Assembly (NCBI GenBank): GCA_024349245.1
Contig: JALDNG010000451.1
Location: forward strand, 186,001-250,000
Length of the DNA stretch: 64,000 bases
Origin: Neodontobutis hainanensis
Taxonomy: Eukaryota > Chordata > Actinopteri > Gobiiformes > Odontobutidae
Reading direction: 5' to 3'
Shown: piece after piece, positions 13,815 through 24,862 of the stretch
Layout of the letters: the number at the start of each line of letters is the position of its first letter
Numbering within the stretch: position 1 is the first letter of the stretch
The notes under the pieces: generated by a model
The model's database searches: none
Told to the model about the DNA's origin: nothing
The model's input: the letters and a program-made list of their open reading frames with translations, nothing else
Translations under genes and position numbers: made by a program

Positions 13815-15650
13815 AATCATATTGTGGCATAGAGAGAATTTTTGTAAATCATACAATATGTGAAAACAATAAAATATTTTGTTATGATTATAGAAAGAGT
13901 AAAAAATGAATATTAATAAGCTTTATCGACTTTTTACAAATGCGCAATACCAAGAGAATAAATTAGGATTCGTTTGAAAGTGTATTGAGCGATCGGATTC
14001 TGTACACTTAGTTTCAGTACCAGGTATAACTTTGGCATGGATATTTGCATGTCACAACTGTTCTGTAAAAATTCTTTTCAATATATCTGAGTATCTTTTT
14101 CGAGTCCCTTTATAAAAAGTTCATAGTGTAGGATGGGGACATTGAGAAAAGGCCTTCAGTACCTAATGACAGCCTTCGGTAGATTTTGTGTTTCTTACAA
14201 CCATTTTATCTGATTCAATATGAAAATATTCCGTTTGTCGATCATAAAAGTGCAGGCTTTAATGACAATTGTATCTTGCCTTCATCTGCTTTGAATATAT
14301 TTTTGCTCAAAATAAGACAGAAATATTGGCGTCTTCTCATGGTCAGTCATGTCATTCTTTAATGATTGAAAAACTTTGAGAATATCTGGGGAAGGAATCA
14401 GAGCTAAAGAATGGTTAGCAGCCAAAAGCCAATAGTAAGAGGTCTTTATTCTCATATTCAATTTCATTCACACTTCGGATGACACTATGAACTTGATGAA
14501 AATAACAACCAAAAAAAACTCTCGTGATGAAATACTGTTCACTATGTTCTGATTGTTTCACTCTTAGAATCAAGAAGTATTTTTCAAGTGCAGCCAGAAG
14601 GACTCTTTTTGTTCTTACATCCATAAGGCGATCGTATATTGCTCTTTCCATGTTGAGTAAATAGTTGTAAGTAGGGGGATGAATTTATGCCGTGAAAGAG
14701 TTCGAAATGAATTCTGTTTGATTGAAAAAATATCGATAATACCACCATGAATGTTCTGTCTTATATCGAAAGTTCAGCTCTAGTTAATCCATCGAATAGC
14801 TCGTTATTGACATTCATAACCAGCCGATCTATGCTGATCAGGATTATTTAAGGATCCTTTGAGGAAATATGTATGGAGTGTAAAATGGGATGTCTGTTGG
14901 AAGCGGTGAAATGGACGTCGAGTATTCAACCTGAAGCTTTTGAAGCTTGCTGTGCAATGTCCTCATTGAATACATCATCTTTAAAAATCCACAAATACTC
15001 TTGACTCAAAGTGTGTACTTACAGAGCCTAGACAGCTGTCAATGTGGCCGAAACATAACCCATCTTAGCCTTCATCTTACTCACAGCTACCCGCACTAAA
15101 ATATTCTCTTTCTTACCATCATTGTGTATAGAATCACAATTTACCACGTTTTTATCGTTTTTGTTTGTTAAAAGCGCCTGATATTTGTTGTTCTGGTTCG
15201 GTTTTCAAAGCCATTGAATTTTCCCATTTTATTTTCTTTATGCTTTAAAAATCTATTTTGTATGTGTGACCCAGGTGGCTTACCTTTTCACGTAATTTAA
15301 AATGTTATAAATTACCTCTTAAGAGTAAATTTCTTTTAAAAATCTTCTGGGGCAGACATGAAGCTAACAATTATTTTGTCTGACACCATTTGAAAAGTTT
15401 TTTTCTCATCATAAAGGATATAAAATATCAAAATACACCCGTAAAACCATGATGATGATATTCAAATAGTTCACGAGCACCTGCAGATATTTAATCCTCA
15501 GCGAAGTAATTCGATATTTATTTTACATGTGTAAACGTGATAAAAAGTAGGATATAAGATGTCGTCTTATGAAGGTTCAAAGTGATAAAGTGTCCCGAAA
15601 CCAGTTTTAACATATTCGTGATGAGATATAGCTCGTTTTGCAATTTTCTG
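13815..15650 (-). mobile_element. Decayed Mutator-like (MULE) element, copy 2
   Basis: This is the second copy of the block at 1,440-3,300, in the same orientation and offset by about 12.4 kb. The transposase reads on the minus strand, with its N-terminal side near 15,300 and its C-terminal side near 14,020. A degenerate N-terminal stretch with an IHND-type segment lies at about 15,140 on the minus strand. It may be the remains of a FLYWCH-type zinc finger, which often precedes this transposase in animals; that part is weak. Similarity with copy 1 continues to about 15,650, well beyond the coding part. Stops and frameshifts show it is inactive. Confidence 0.72.
14150..14651 (-). pseudogene. 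MULE transposase C-terminal half (copy 2)
   Basis: This is the better preserved of the two transposase fragments. A minus-strand open frame at 14,651-14,415 contains FFGCYFHQVHSVIRSV, matching the GC-x-FH-x-x-Q-S region of MULE transposases, and ends near LLLLAFGC. After a frameshift the frame at 14,467-14,282 gives LALIPSPDILKVF, then FLSYFEQKYIQSR. This matches the (L/M)ALAFVP, acidic helix and YFE-x-x-YI-x-x-R pattern that follows in the family. Further on, at about 14,200-14,150, VVRNTKSTEGCH stands where the family has RTNNS-x-EGWH, so the usual Trp is Cys here. The DDE residues themselves lie in parts too degraded to place. The call rests on the order of four motifs. Confidence 0.75.
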
Positions 15651-18600
15651 TAAACTGATTTTAACAAATAATATATATAATATTGACTCTAAATAGCCCT
15701 TACTTTGTTTATTAGACATGAATTCAGAAGTCTATTGTTCTTAGTTGTCCTATTATGTAATTATCGACGTTATTAACTTACAGACATCTTTAATAATCAA
15801 ATAATAGTTTATAATCCCAAACGATTTGGTTGAAATCAATGTTTCATAATAAAAAATCATTATTCCAGAACTGAATAAAAAATTCAAAAGGTTAATTTTT
15901 AAATCTTTCTTGTAATCCAAACGGAGTCTCAAAACCTCTGTTGATACAGATTGAAATCAGTCAGTTAATTATTTAAAAGTCAATTAAGCGATGGATATCG
16001 TTAACTTTCAAAAAAATTTTACCCATTGTTGATTTATTGCAATAGAAGTTCTTAAATTCATGCATTACCTATGATGTTTAATTAGCATGATTGAAACAAT
16101 TGTAAAAAATTATCAAATTGACTTACATTAACTCTTGTAAAAATATTCAAGCCCAAAGTTAGAAAATTCAATTTTGTTCATTTTATGCTTCAAATATTAC
16201 GATTGTCGTCACTACAGTTAATTTGTTCTCAGATAACATCAATTCAGCAAGAGTTGTATTTTACAGATAAATTAATAACAATTATCTTCGTTGATAAATT
16301 AACCCTTTAACATTGTAAATTTTTAAGAATTTGAACCAAGTAAAGTATTTTCGAAAGGTGAAAGATAATTGCATTCTTGTCATTTTGAATGGTATAACAT
16401 ATAATAAATTTTCCGTTGAACTTTAAGAACACATCTTGGATCTCATGTGTTCAATTACTTTAAATCAATTTAAGACTTATTTGTGGAAAGTTCTCAATTA
16501 TATTTGAACCTTTTGGTTTACTAAAATGATATGAACGCGCACCCATTTTTCATAAGAAGTTACATCGCTGAATGGTATCGAACTGGCTTTTCTATATAGC
16601 CATCTTTTTCAGTAATTATTCATTTTATGTTGCTCTAGTATCGTGTAAGATGAGATTCGCACTCTTTAAAACTCTTATCAGACCTCTGTCAGTTAGGATC
16701 ACTTTACCACTGTTGAGTTGACTATTTGAAGACTTTATTTCGAAGCAAGACATAATTTAATGAAAATTATGAATGTTTAAGAAATTTTGAAATATTTTTT
16801 GCTTTCTATGATGATATTTACCTTGGATATATTGAGATTTTTCAAAAATACATCTATCTTAATTATTCACTCAAAAATATATTTTTCCGATAATCTGATA
16901 ATTTCTCAAAAAGCTCTTCTTTCTGTCTAAGAGTTTATAATGTCCTGAAAATACAATGAAAAAGAACAAACTAAATTTCGAAACAATGTTTTAATAAAAT
17001 TTAAGACTGTATGTTGTGTAAATTAATACATCAAATAATTTCTTCAATTTTTAAAACATTTCCATATTTGTTAACGAAAATTAACGTGTTATCTTGTTTT
17101 TAAATAAATTTGAGGAATATAAATATCACATACGATTTTATCAGAATGAAACTTTCGCATGTTTAGTCAAGTGTATTTAAAAAGGGATGAACTATTTTTC
17201 AATTTGCTTGGCAAGACGTTAAACAAAAGAAAACAAGAGATTAATTTAATGAGAAGTTTAAAGATTATTTTTTATCCACATGAAATTCACCAAAATTTTG
17301 AGAATATTTATTTTTTAAATATCTGTTATATTTTTAAATTACAAAGAGAAAATTAATCAGTTAAATTTTAGATATTTACATGTAATTTTGGTGGGATTTA
17401 CAGTTTTAAATTCAAATTCCTCCTAAAGAAATCTATTCGAATTTTTAAATATTTTTGAAGAAACAATAATTTTCATCATTTTTTAAAGTATAATTTAAGT
17501 TTTAGGTTTTTTGATGAAACATAACTGAATATATTTTTCTCCACCTTCCATACAGATGTTTACATTCTTCTCTGCTGATTGTGCCATAAATATAAAATGT
17601 TAAATTTTACTTTTCTGTTGTCACATTGTCATCGAAGGAAAATCTTTATTGAGAAGCATTTAAAGCAATTTTATGCATTGAATTACGGTTTTCAGAAAAC
17701 ACACATTTAGATTTTTTGATGAGGGGAATTTATCTCAGAATGTTCAAAGATGAGACGGTAGAATATTTAGGTTATTATTTTCCTTCTAAAAAGTTGTGTA
17801 TGAGTTTATGAGCATTTTACCTTCACATTTTTACATTTTTTAAACGCTTGAAAAGGATAAAATTTATTACGCGTGTGAGAAATTTGTCTCTCTTATTCGT
17901 TCCGGTCATTTAACGTCCTCGATCAACGATTTTCCCCCAGCAATTATAATCCGAATGAATTTTTTTTCAATTTTCTCTAAGAGAAATTAAAAAATTTATA
18001 AAAATTCATTTCAAAAGATTCTAATTCAGGGTTTGGTGTTTCTGGATCGTTTATTACAAATCTATCAATATATCTTCTGTCATTTTTTCAAATGAAAGAA
18101 TTTAATTTTTGCGTTTTGAATTTTGTGAGTTTGTCGGTCAATCTATTTCATTCCATGAAATTTATCGTGTTACACAGAGGAAGAAATTTGATGAGTTTAT
18201 TTAACATTAGGTATTGTCCGTTTAATTTGGTTTTTTTATTTAAATTTCGAATTTACATTTGATTTATATATTTATTTTTATGTTCATGTGAAAATATTTT
18301 CTCTTCTGTCTTGAACGATATTCTATAAATGATTTATTTTTCTGCTTTTATTGAATTTTATGTTTTGAGCTCATCGTATTATCTATTTAAAGGCTTTGAT
18401 CAAATTCATTTTTCCTGTATCTTAGTCGTATCGTTAACAACTATCTGCCATTTTAATACCAATTTATAATGAAGGTTAATAAAATTCGGTGAATTGTAAT
18501 TTAGTAGTATATCGATCGAAATTTGAAGATATGTTAGAAAATATTCTTAAAAAGGTGGCCATATGAATATTGCACGAAAACATGGCTCGGTGTGTAAAGT

Positions 18601-18674
18601 TGTCATATTCGTTATACGTATCAGAGTTTGTCAACATTCTATGAAAAAAATAATAAAATTTGAAAAAACGATAC
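15651..18674. other. A+T-rich intergenic DNA
   Basis: No gene could be supported. A minus-strand ATG frame of 42 codons at 16,753-16,625 is protein-like (segment VILTDRGLIRVLKSANLI), and its surroundings are less A+T-rich. It is too short and without context, so it is noted only. Another complex patch lies at about 17,880-17,960. Confidence 0.5.
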
Positions 18675-18740
18675 TGCTATGTATGAAACAATAATGATAA
18701 AGATTAAAAAGGATTTGTTACGATTAATACATACTTCAAC
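18675..18740 (-). repeat. 3' LTR of gypsy copy 1 (about 66 bp)
   Basis: This is a direct repeat of 20,911-20,976 in the same orientation. On the minus strand it runs from a degraded TGTGAT-like start to GTTTCATACATAGCA. The base next to it on the plus-strand left side follows GATAC. Confidence 0.75.
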
Positions 18741-18744
18741 CTCC

Positions 18745-19205
18745 ATAATTATGTTTGAACGTTCCCAGATCTTTCTGCTATACGACTTGACCGTCTTACA
18801 GGGTCTGTATTTTCAAATTATTCATCCCCGGAAGGGTATAAAGCTCACATCTATTTGTTCTCTGTCAGAAGTAGACTCTTCAGGTTCATGTAAGATTGGC
18901 CCATTTGTTTCAAGACGGACTCTGGGAGGACAAGGCAAATCATGTATTATTAAGGGAGGAATTTTTATTTCTCCATTTTCCTGTATTTTCCTTTTCGATT
19001 TTAAAATTTGATCATGTGTCTTTAAAGCGTACCAAAAGCGGTTTTTACAAGATGGTGTAGCTATCCCAAAACTTTCGATATTGTTCCTTGAATCCATTTT
19101 TCTTTCTTCCCATACGTCATAGCCAGAACCATCTCATTTTCTTTAAACTTAGAGTGATAACTACTCATGGTCTTGTCAGGGGAATTTAGGTTATCAATCC
19201 ATGAT
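18745..19205 (-). pseudogene. Gypsy copy 1: C-terminal tail of Pol after integrase
   Basis: The minus strand encodes the region downstream of the integrase core, matching 56,590-57,040 of copy 2. Visible segments include KENEMVL near 19,140, ILKSKRKIQENGEIKIPP near 18,990 and LETNGPILHEPEE near 18,900. In related elements this tail is a basic, Pro/Glu/Ser-rich extension of Pol. One open frame covers 19,097-18,822. It is cut off from RT by the internal deletion and cannot act as an integrase. Confidence 0.7.
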
Positions 19206-19214
19206 CTTAGACGT

Positions 19215-20130
19215 CTTCTAGCTTTTATTGGTGTTCCTTATGCGTACGACCCGTCACAATAGTATCATCTAAATAGACAGCTGTCATCTCGATATCTTCA
19301 AGTATATTTTCTATGGTTCGCTGCCATAAGCTGGCGCTGATTCCAGTCCAAAGGGTAAACGTTTAAACCTGTAAAGACTCTTGTGTTTATTGATTTTCGT
19401 GAATTGACGGCATGCATAATTAAGTCCAATTTGCAAGTTGGCTGAAACCAAATCAATGACAGAGAATAGTTTCTCTCCGGTCAGCTGCGACAGTATGTCT
19501 TGAATTCGGGGTTGAGGGTATCGGTCGACTCCAACACTGGCGTATAGACCGGTTGAAAAATTAGCGCACACTCAGAGTTTTCCCAATTTTCTTATATGGA
19601 CACACGATCGGTGAACCCTAATAGCTAAAATGGGTCCTTTCAAGTATGTCCTTTTTTCAATTTATATGAGCGCAACTTCGATTTGGGCCCTTTTATAAAG
19701 CGATACCGGCCTTACTTTGCAGAAGTGAGAACGTGCTTCCGATTTGAGAATTATGTTGGCTTATAAGTTTTTGAGTAAGCCCACTTTATTTGAAAATACA
19801 TCGTGTATTTTTGTTTTATATACTCTTTTCTTTCCTCGATTAATAGGCGAAAATTTTTCAAAGTTCCATCAGGGCTCAACTCTTTTGTCTAATCACGGCC
19901 CATTTGACTTGTGCTATTGTCACAGACATATAGTTTCAGATTTTTGTTTAAATCATTCATGGTTACGTTCACCTTGGCCGCTCCGAGAGGGTAAATTATA
20001 TGGCCACTATAGCTTCGGAATCTCTCTGCCGTTGGTTTAAGAGGTGCCTTAATTCGTTCGAAATCACTCAGTTTCAGGATTGTAACCGGTGAGCCTGTAT
20101 CAAGTTCGAGTTTAATTGGGACATTATAAA
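19215..20130 (-). pseudogene. Gypsy copy 1: protease and N-terminal reverse transcriptase
   Basis: The aspartic protease active site reads LELDTGSPVTIL on the minus strand, with DTGSP at 20,101-20,087, intact. RT follows with CANFSTGL and VDRYPQPRIQDILSQLTG, then LFSVIDL, RFKRLPFGLESAPA and, after a frameshift near 19,320, TAVYLDDTIVTG. The YLDD catalytic box at 19,275-19,264 is intact. The frame breaks off at the deletion junction soon after, so the thumb, connection and RNase H domains are missing. The plus-strand open frames at 18,679-19,011 and 19,744-20,040 are antisense shadows. Confidence 0.85.
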
Positions 20131-20191
20131 TCTGAACAGAAGAATAGAACGGCGAAACATAACTATTTGTATGATCGATTTCGTTTATAAC

Positions 20192-20790
20192 TTATCCTGT
20201 GTCCGATTCCACTGCTTTGCAAACAGCTTTGATATGGCCCACCTTTCCACATGAATGACATTTTGCGTTCTTGAAAAAGCATCGCTCATCTGTGTGATTC
20301 CATTTCCACAGTGCTTGCAATTTCGTGACCTTTGATTTTTGGGCTTGAATTTCTTGACCTCGTTTACCGTGACAACACTCCATATTTACCGCTTCTTTTG
20401 CGGCTAATTCGATTTGAACTGCCTTTTCGACTGCCGTTTTGAAATCAAGTTCTCTTTCCTCCAATAAACTCGGCCTTATGTTTTTAAAACGATTTTACAG
20501 CCCATGAATAAATTTGTCTCTGAGTGCGTCATCTTGAAATGATCCAAACTGGCATTTTTGCTTGCCTTTTGGTGACATAATGCAAAAACCTTGAGCGGTT
20601 CCTCTTCATTTTGGCTGATATTCATAAAGTTATACCTCCCAGAGATAAACAAGGTCTTCTGGGCGAAATATCCGTCGAGGAATATTTTAATCTTGGAAAT
20701 ATCGAAAGTAGCCTGAATTCCTGCATTTTTCAAGATGTTAATAATGGTATAGGTTTTTCCACCAACGACTCCTAAATACAGATCAGTCAT
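20192..20790 (-). pseudogene. Gypsy copy 1: gag with zinc knuckles
   Basis: The frame starts at ATG 20,790-20,788 with MTDLYLGVVGGKTYTIINIL and is followed by a capsid-like region. A frameshift at about 20,464-20,476 leads into a second frame with LDFKTAVEKAVQIELAAKEA. The end carries a first, irregular Cys/His finger (WNHTDERCFF) and a classic CCHC knuckle, CHSCGKVGHIKAVC, at 20,260-20,219. CCHC knuckles bind the element's RNA during particle assembly. Copy 2 has the same layout (59,600-60,241). At about 200 residues this gag is short for the superfamily. The single frameshift makes this copy defective. Confidence 0.82.
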
Positions 20791-20898
20791 ATTCTACTCT
20801 TAAATTTTATTCATTCTGGTGAATATCAAATCTTTCAAAATATTCATTCCAGTCACTTTCTAAATCAAATTCTTCTAATTTTGAAAGCAATTTAACAA

Positions 20899-20908
20899 CT
20901 CGTCGCCA
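20899..20908 (-). other. Primer-binding site, gypsy copy 1
   Basis: The minus strand reads TGGCGACGAG, two bases inside the 5' LTR. It is complementary to CTCGTCGCCA, the 3' end known for animal tRNA-Ser (GCU) with its CCA tail. The position and match fix the LTR boundary. Confidence 0.8.
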
Positions 20909-20910
20909 AA

Positions 20911-20976
20911 TGCTACGTATGAAACAATAATGATTAAGACAAAATACGATTTGTTACAATTAATACATAAATCACA
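20911..20976 (-). repeat. 5' LTR of gypsy copy 1 (66 bp)
   Basis: On the minus strand it begins TGTGATTTATG and ends ATACGTAGCA, the usual TG...CA ends. It is about 80% identical by eye to 18,675-18,740 and to 60,363-60,428. At 66 bp it is far below the usual LTR size. Confidence 0.8.
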
Positions 20977-23543
20977 AAAATCATTATAAAACAGAATATA
21001 CTGTAGAGTAATTGATATATTTGCTTTGATTTTAGATTCAATTTTTTTTTTAAATTAATATGTCGTATTTCACATGAAGATATTGGTCTATTTTTTCTTT
21101 TTCGAATGAAATAATATGAATTTCTATTGCTATATAAATTTCATGTGTTGAAAGCTAGATCGAAATCATAGATATCAAATTCAACAATAATTAAAACATA
21201 TGAAAAAATTAAATTTATGATCAGCAAAATTCATTTAATTTTGAGTAAAAAATTCAAACAAGAAACAAATCGAAATGAAATAAAAACGCTCTCATTCATT
21301 AATTTTAGCTTTAATCAGTTTTAAGGTAAATAAATGTTGAAAATTTAATAAATATTTCTCAAAATTATAAATCTTCAGAACAATTTTTTAACATACTTTT
21401 TAAATCTAGGTTTGTCAAAACTTAGTTTTACTCAGCGGTTACAAAACAACGTTTGAATATATTTAGATTTATTTGAACGAAAAAGCTCGATTTAAATGAA
21501 AAAAATCTCTTCAAATTCTACAAGAAACATAAATCTTTTAGAATATTTTTTTTAATTTTTAAAATATAACGATACAATAAATTTTACTTCATTATGCGCA
21601 TGAGCCTAATTTAATATTCGTATTCTAATGGGAAAGTTAAATGTGAGTTATAAAATTATTTTCATAAATAAGTTATTTTGATTCTATGATGCTATAAAAT
21701 AAAGTGATTTATTTATTATTATTTTTACACATCTTTTTGCAGATTGAAAAGTGATCAAAGAGATTTACTTTCATTATACTCAACGGCAAAAGATTTACAG
21801 AATCTTTAACCGCACGGAAATACGATTTGTTTTAATTATGTGTTAGTTATACTCTTGATATTGTAGACATTAGATTAATCGGAGATTGTCGTAGACTGAC
21901 GTAGATTAGTATTGTTCCTTAATATGGACCCGAAATCAGACAAGTCACAATATATTATATTGATGAATTCGTAAGTTAAAATAAAAAGATTTTGTAATTA
22001 TTAAAATATAAGTGAACTGTCATAGACTTATCCGCATTGCACTAGCTTAATTTTCTCATTTAATCTTATATAACTCAGATTAGAATCGAGCTCAAGTCGA
22101 TAAAAATTTTCTAACCTTAACGAAATTAAATCTTTTTTGACGTCATAAAAGTGGCGCGAATAAATTGTGCGATTTACATAAATATGTATTCACAGATGTT
22201 TATAAGTCTTCCATAAATTAGCTCAATGAATAAAATAACTGAAAATTGATATTATTTTTTCAGGTAGAAAAAAACTGATGGTCTTTCAACAAAATTACTG
22301 AAAATAATTATTCAAGTGTTAGATTTCAATTCCACGTTAAACAGACACATTTTATGTTATTCTTAGAGAAATTAAATTTATATTTTCTCAAAATATTGTT
22401 CAATTGCGCATATTCTCAAGAATAATCTTCATTTTTTTCAGATTGTGAATATGCGCAAAAACTTATCATAAAACGGATTTACTTATAAAAGGCTTTTCTT
22501 TTTGATATGTAAAATTTAACTAAGATGTTTTTATTAAAATTGAATAACATAATTATGTGATGATTTACGATAATTCGTCAAAGCTTGATTGATCAAAACA
22601 CAATAATTTTTAAGATGGGAACATAAGAAACTTAAAAAACTACGAAAATCTATTTCTTCTGAATTCAACGATGACCTAAATTATTTCACTTTGGTTAAAA
22701 TTATTCCAATAAAATATCAAGTTTATTTTCATACAATTTATGAGAGATTGCGCAAACATAAAATCCCCAACCGTCATTGATAATCTTGTGGTAAAATTAA
22801 TTACATGAATAAACACGATTTTCATGAAAACTATTAAATTAATTAAATAATTATAAATATATTCGTTATTAAAATAATTTCATATCATCCACATTTTAAG
22901 AGCATAAAAAATCGTTTCTAATGACTTAGTTATTTATTATTCGCGTTAGAGATATTCTAGAGGAGCTAATATATCTAAAAACATCTTTGGAAGGTCGTTC
23001 TAATTTTTTTTCTCTATTAACAGGATCATAATTTGAAATGAGTTCTAAATGGTGATTCAATTTAAATCAAATTCGTTTTATACCAAAATAGAGTTTTAAA
23101 ATTGATGAAATTTTTAGAATCGACACCACATGGTGAAAAACCACATCATGCATATTTTTGAGCATTAGATCATGAAATCGATTTACAGAAGGTAATATTT
23201 TGAGACTAAAAACAATCATAAAATGACAAAATTATACAATTTCATTGATAAGTTTTAAGTGAAATCATCGAAATGTTGTTTGATTTAAATTGATAATTTG
23301 AATGAAAATACACACTACTTGATATTATAACATCCTTTTTCAAATATTAACTTCAATTAATTTGGAATGTTAAAAAAAATAAAAATAGGATTTTTTATCT
23401 TACAACACCTAAACTAAATAATTGTCAAAAACCAATAAGATAGCATAACAATTTATTTATCTAACCGAAAGATCTATCATCTGAATAATCTCAACTATGA
23501 ATAGATTTAGAGCCTGGGCCCACCGCATTTAACTTTTGTTTAA
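20977..23543. other. A+T-rich intergenic DNA
   Basis: No supported gene, repeat or RNA was found. Confidence 0.6.
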
Positions 23544-23654
23544 TTGGTATTTAAGAAAATAAAGGAAATCCATTTGTTTGCGTTATTCTTAGAAAATAAT
23601 AAAAATAAATTGAGTGTTGAAAAGTTTATCTTCTTAATTGTAAAAATTTTAAGA

Positions 23655-24862
23655 AAAATAAATCACGTGTCATTACGAGAACGCCATTTTATATACGAAG
23701 TTTTTATGACAATGAATATTTATTTGGCTTTCATATCGATTTTTAATCAATCGATTATCATTTCCCTAAACTGGATGAACATAAAAGCATGAAAATATTC
23801 ATAAATTTTTTTAAATGATAAATCTACTCAACATACTTTAGAAGTAACCAAAATGTCAGATATGGCAACAAAAAGTGTAACTCCTGTGAAAAGTTTAACT
23901 GTTAAACAGCCGATAAAAACGGAGAAAGATATTTACCCTTCATGTTTACAACAAATAATCACCGTTCTGAAACAAAGAACTCCTTCAAGTTATAATAATT
24001 TATATGAAAAGAAATACCGTAAGAATCAGAAGAAGTTTCTGCGAGCATATTTGATTCATAAGCGTTCGATATTAGATTTTTATTCAAGAAGGAGTTTTCT
24101 GAACTTGAAAAGTCAGCAATCTAAAAGTTCTCTCATGAATAAAATTCGATACAATCATAGTAAAACACAGAATCAGAAATTTCGAAGAAGCCAAGGGGAA
24201 TCGACTTTAGAATCTCAGGAATTGGAGATGCCCTTATACCTAAATTATTACGTGAGTTAAAAAAAGATGAAAATAAGAATAGTCAATACCCACGAGCGCG
24301 TGTATATGATAATATTGATTATTCTGATGGAGTTTTAATTGACAGTGATTTTAGACATCTAAGTCAATGGAGGTGGGAAAGGAGACCTTCATTTAAAATG
24401 ATAAATAAATATGATCCAGAAGATATTTTCATTTATTTTATATCTTCTCTCTCTGATGAACATGAAGTTAAATTTCTTCAGAGTGTTTTAAAAGATTTGA
24501 GTCTTTTAGCTCACTATGAAACCTATGCCTCACATAAGTACAGAAAGAAAATTAGTACAAAACTACCAATAAAATTGATGAAAACCTTTCGGGAGTTTGA
24601 AGAAGCAATGCAAAATCTCCATAGTCAAATAAAAATATCTTACAAAACTCATCGAAACAAAAGATATCAAAACGCCATTTTGGAACTCATTTCAATCCTC
24701 AGTCTTAAAACATATCCAGTATATTTCCTTCATTTAAAACAGGTTTGTCACACCATATTTCAAAGAAACGCCGGGAGTATACTTCGATGTGGATTCCTCC
24801 TTGATTCTCTGTGCCTGATTAAACATAAAAAATTTTATCGTGCGATGGGAATAGTATTTTAA
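23655..24862 (+). pseudogene. Unknown basic-protein family, copy A (best preserved)
   Basis: Two open frames, 23,853-24,260 and 24,164-24,862, overlap and are joined in the homologous copy B. A single frameshift near 24,225 separates them. Combined length is about 330 residues. The N-terminal part is Lys/Arg/Ser-rich and probably flexible. Landmarks shared with copies B and C are YRKNQKKFL, DFYSRRSFLNL, VLIDSDFRHLSQWRWERR, YDPEDIFIYFIS and LSLKTYPVYFLHLKQVCH. The C-terminal end has LRCGFLLDSL and FYRAMGIVF before the stop at 24,860. There is no clear membrane span. ATG 23,853 is the first in frame. A conserved block at 23,657-23,710 lies upstream and may be an exon or a promoter. About 60 bases after the stop also match copy B. 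I do not recognise the family. If the frameshift is an assembly error, this could be a live gene. Confidence 0.7.
23657..23710 (+). other. Conserved block upstream of copy A
   Basis: About 50 bases here match 42,400-42,446 upstream of copy B, sharing AATCAC, TTACGAGAAC and TATATACGAA, and more loosely 8,450-8,489 upstream of copy C. Read in frame, both A and B give NH-x-x-LRE-x-x-x-IYE. Peptide conservation suggests a short coding exon. The TATATACGAA core could instead be a TATA-type promoter. The sequence alone does not decide. Confidence 0.5.

Larger units (their letters stand above)
18675..20976 (-). mobile_element. Ty3/gypsy LTR retrotransposon, copy 1, internally deleted
   Basis: The element reads on the minus strand from its 5' LTR (20,976-20,911) to its 3' LTR (about 18,740-18,675). 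Internal order is primer-binding site, gag with zinc knuckles, DTGSP protease, reverse transcriptase up to YLDD, then a jump to the C-terminal tail of Pol. The jump lies at about 19,205-19,215. Compared with copy 2 it removes about 1.65 kb (57,042-58,691 of copy 2), which holds the end of RT, RNase H and the integrase zinc-binding and catalytic domains. G+C is clearly higher than in the flanks, as expected for a younger insertion into A+T-rich DNA. Frameshifts occur in gag and RT. No matching target-site duplication flanks this copy. Confidence 0.88.

Noticed and set aside
16560..16600. GTTCGATACC on the minus strand, resembling a tRNA B box
   Set aside because: No acceptor, D or anticodon arms can be folded around it, so it is not a tRNA gene.
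16625..16753. 42-codon minus-strand ATG frame with protein-like sequence
   Set aside because: Too short to support alone, with no splice signals, neighbours or homologue that I can point to.
19744..20040. 98-codon plus-strand open frame
   Set aside because: Antisense to the protease and RT region of gypsy copy 1. The sense strand has the DTGSP and RT motifs.
23544..23792. 82-codon open frame before copy A taken as a separate gene
   Set aside because: It starts from a non-ATG codon, and only its middle (the conserved block) has a match upstream of copy B. It is better treated as part of the copy A 5' region.
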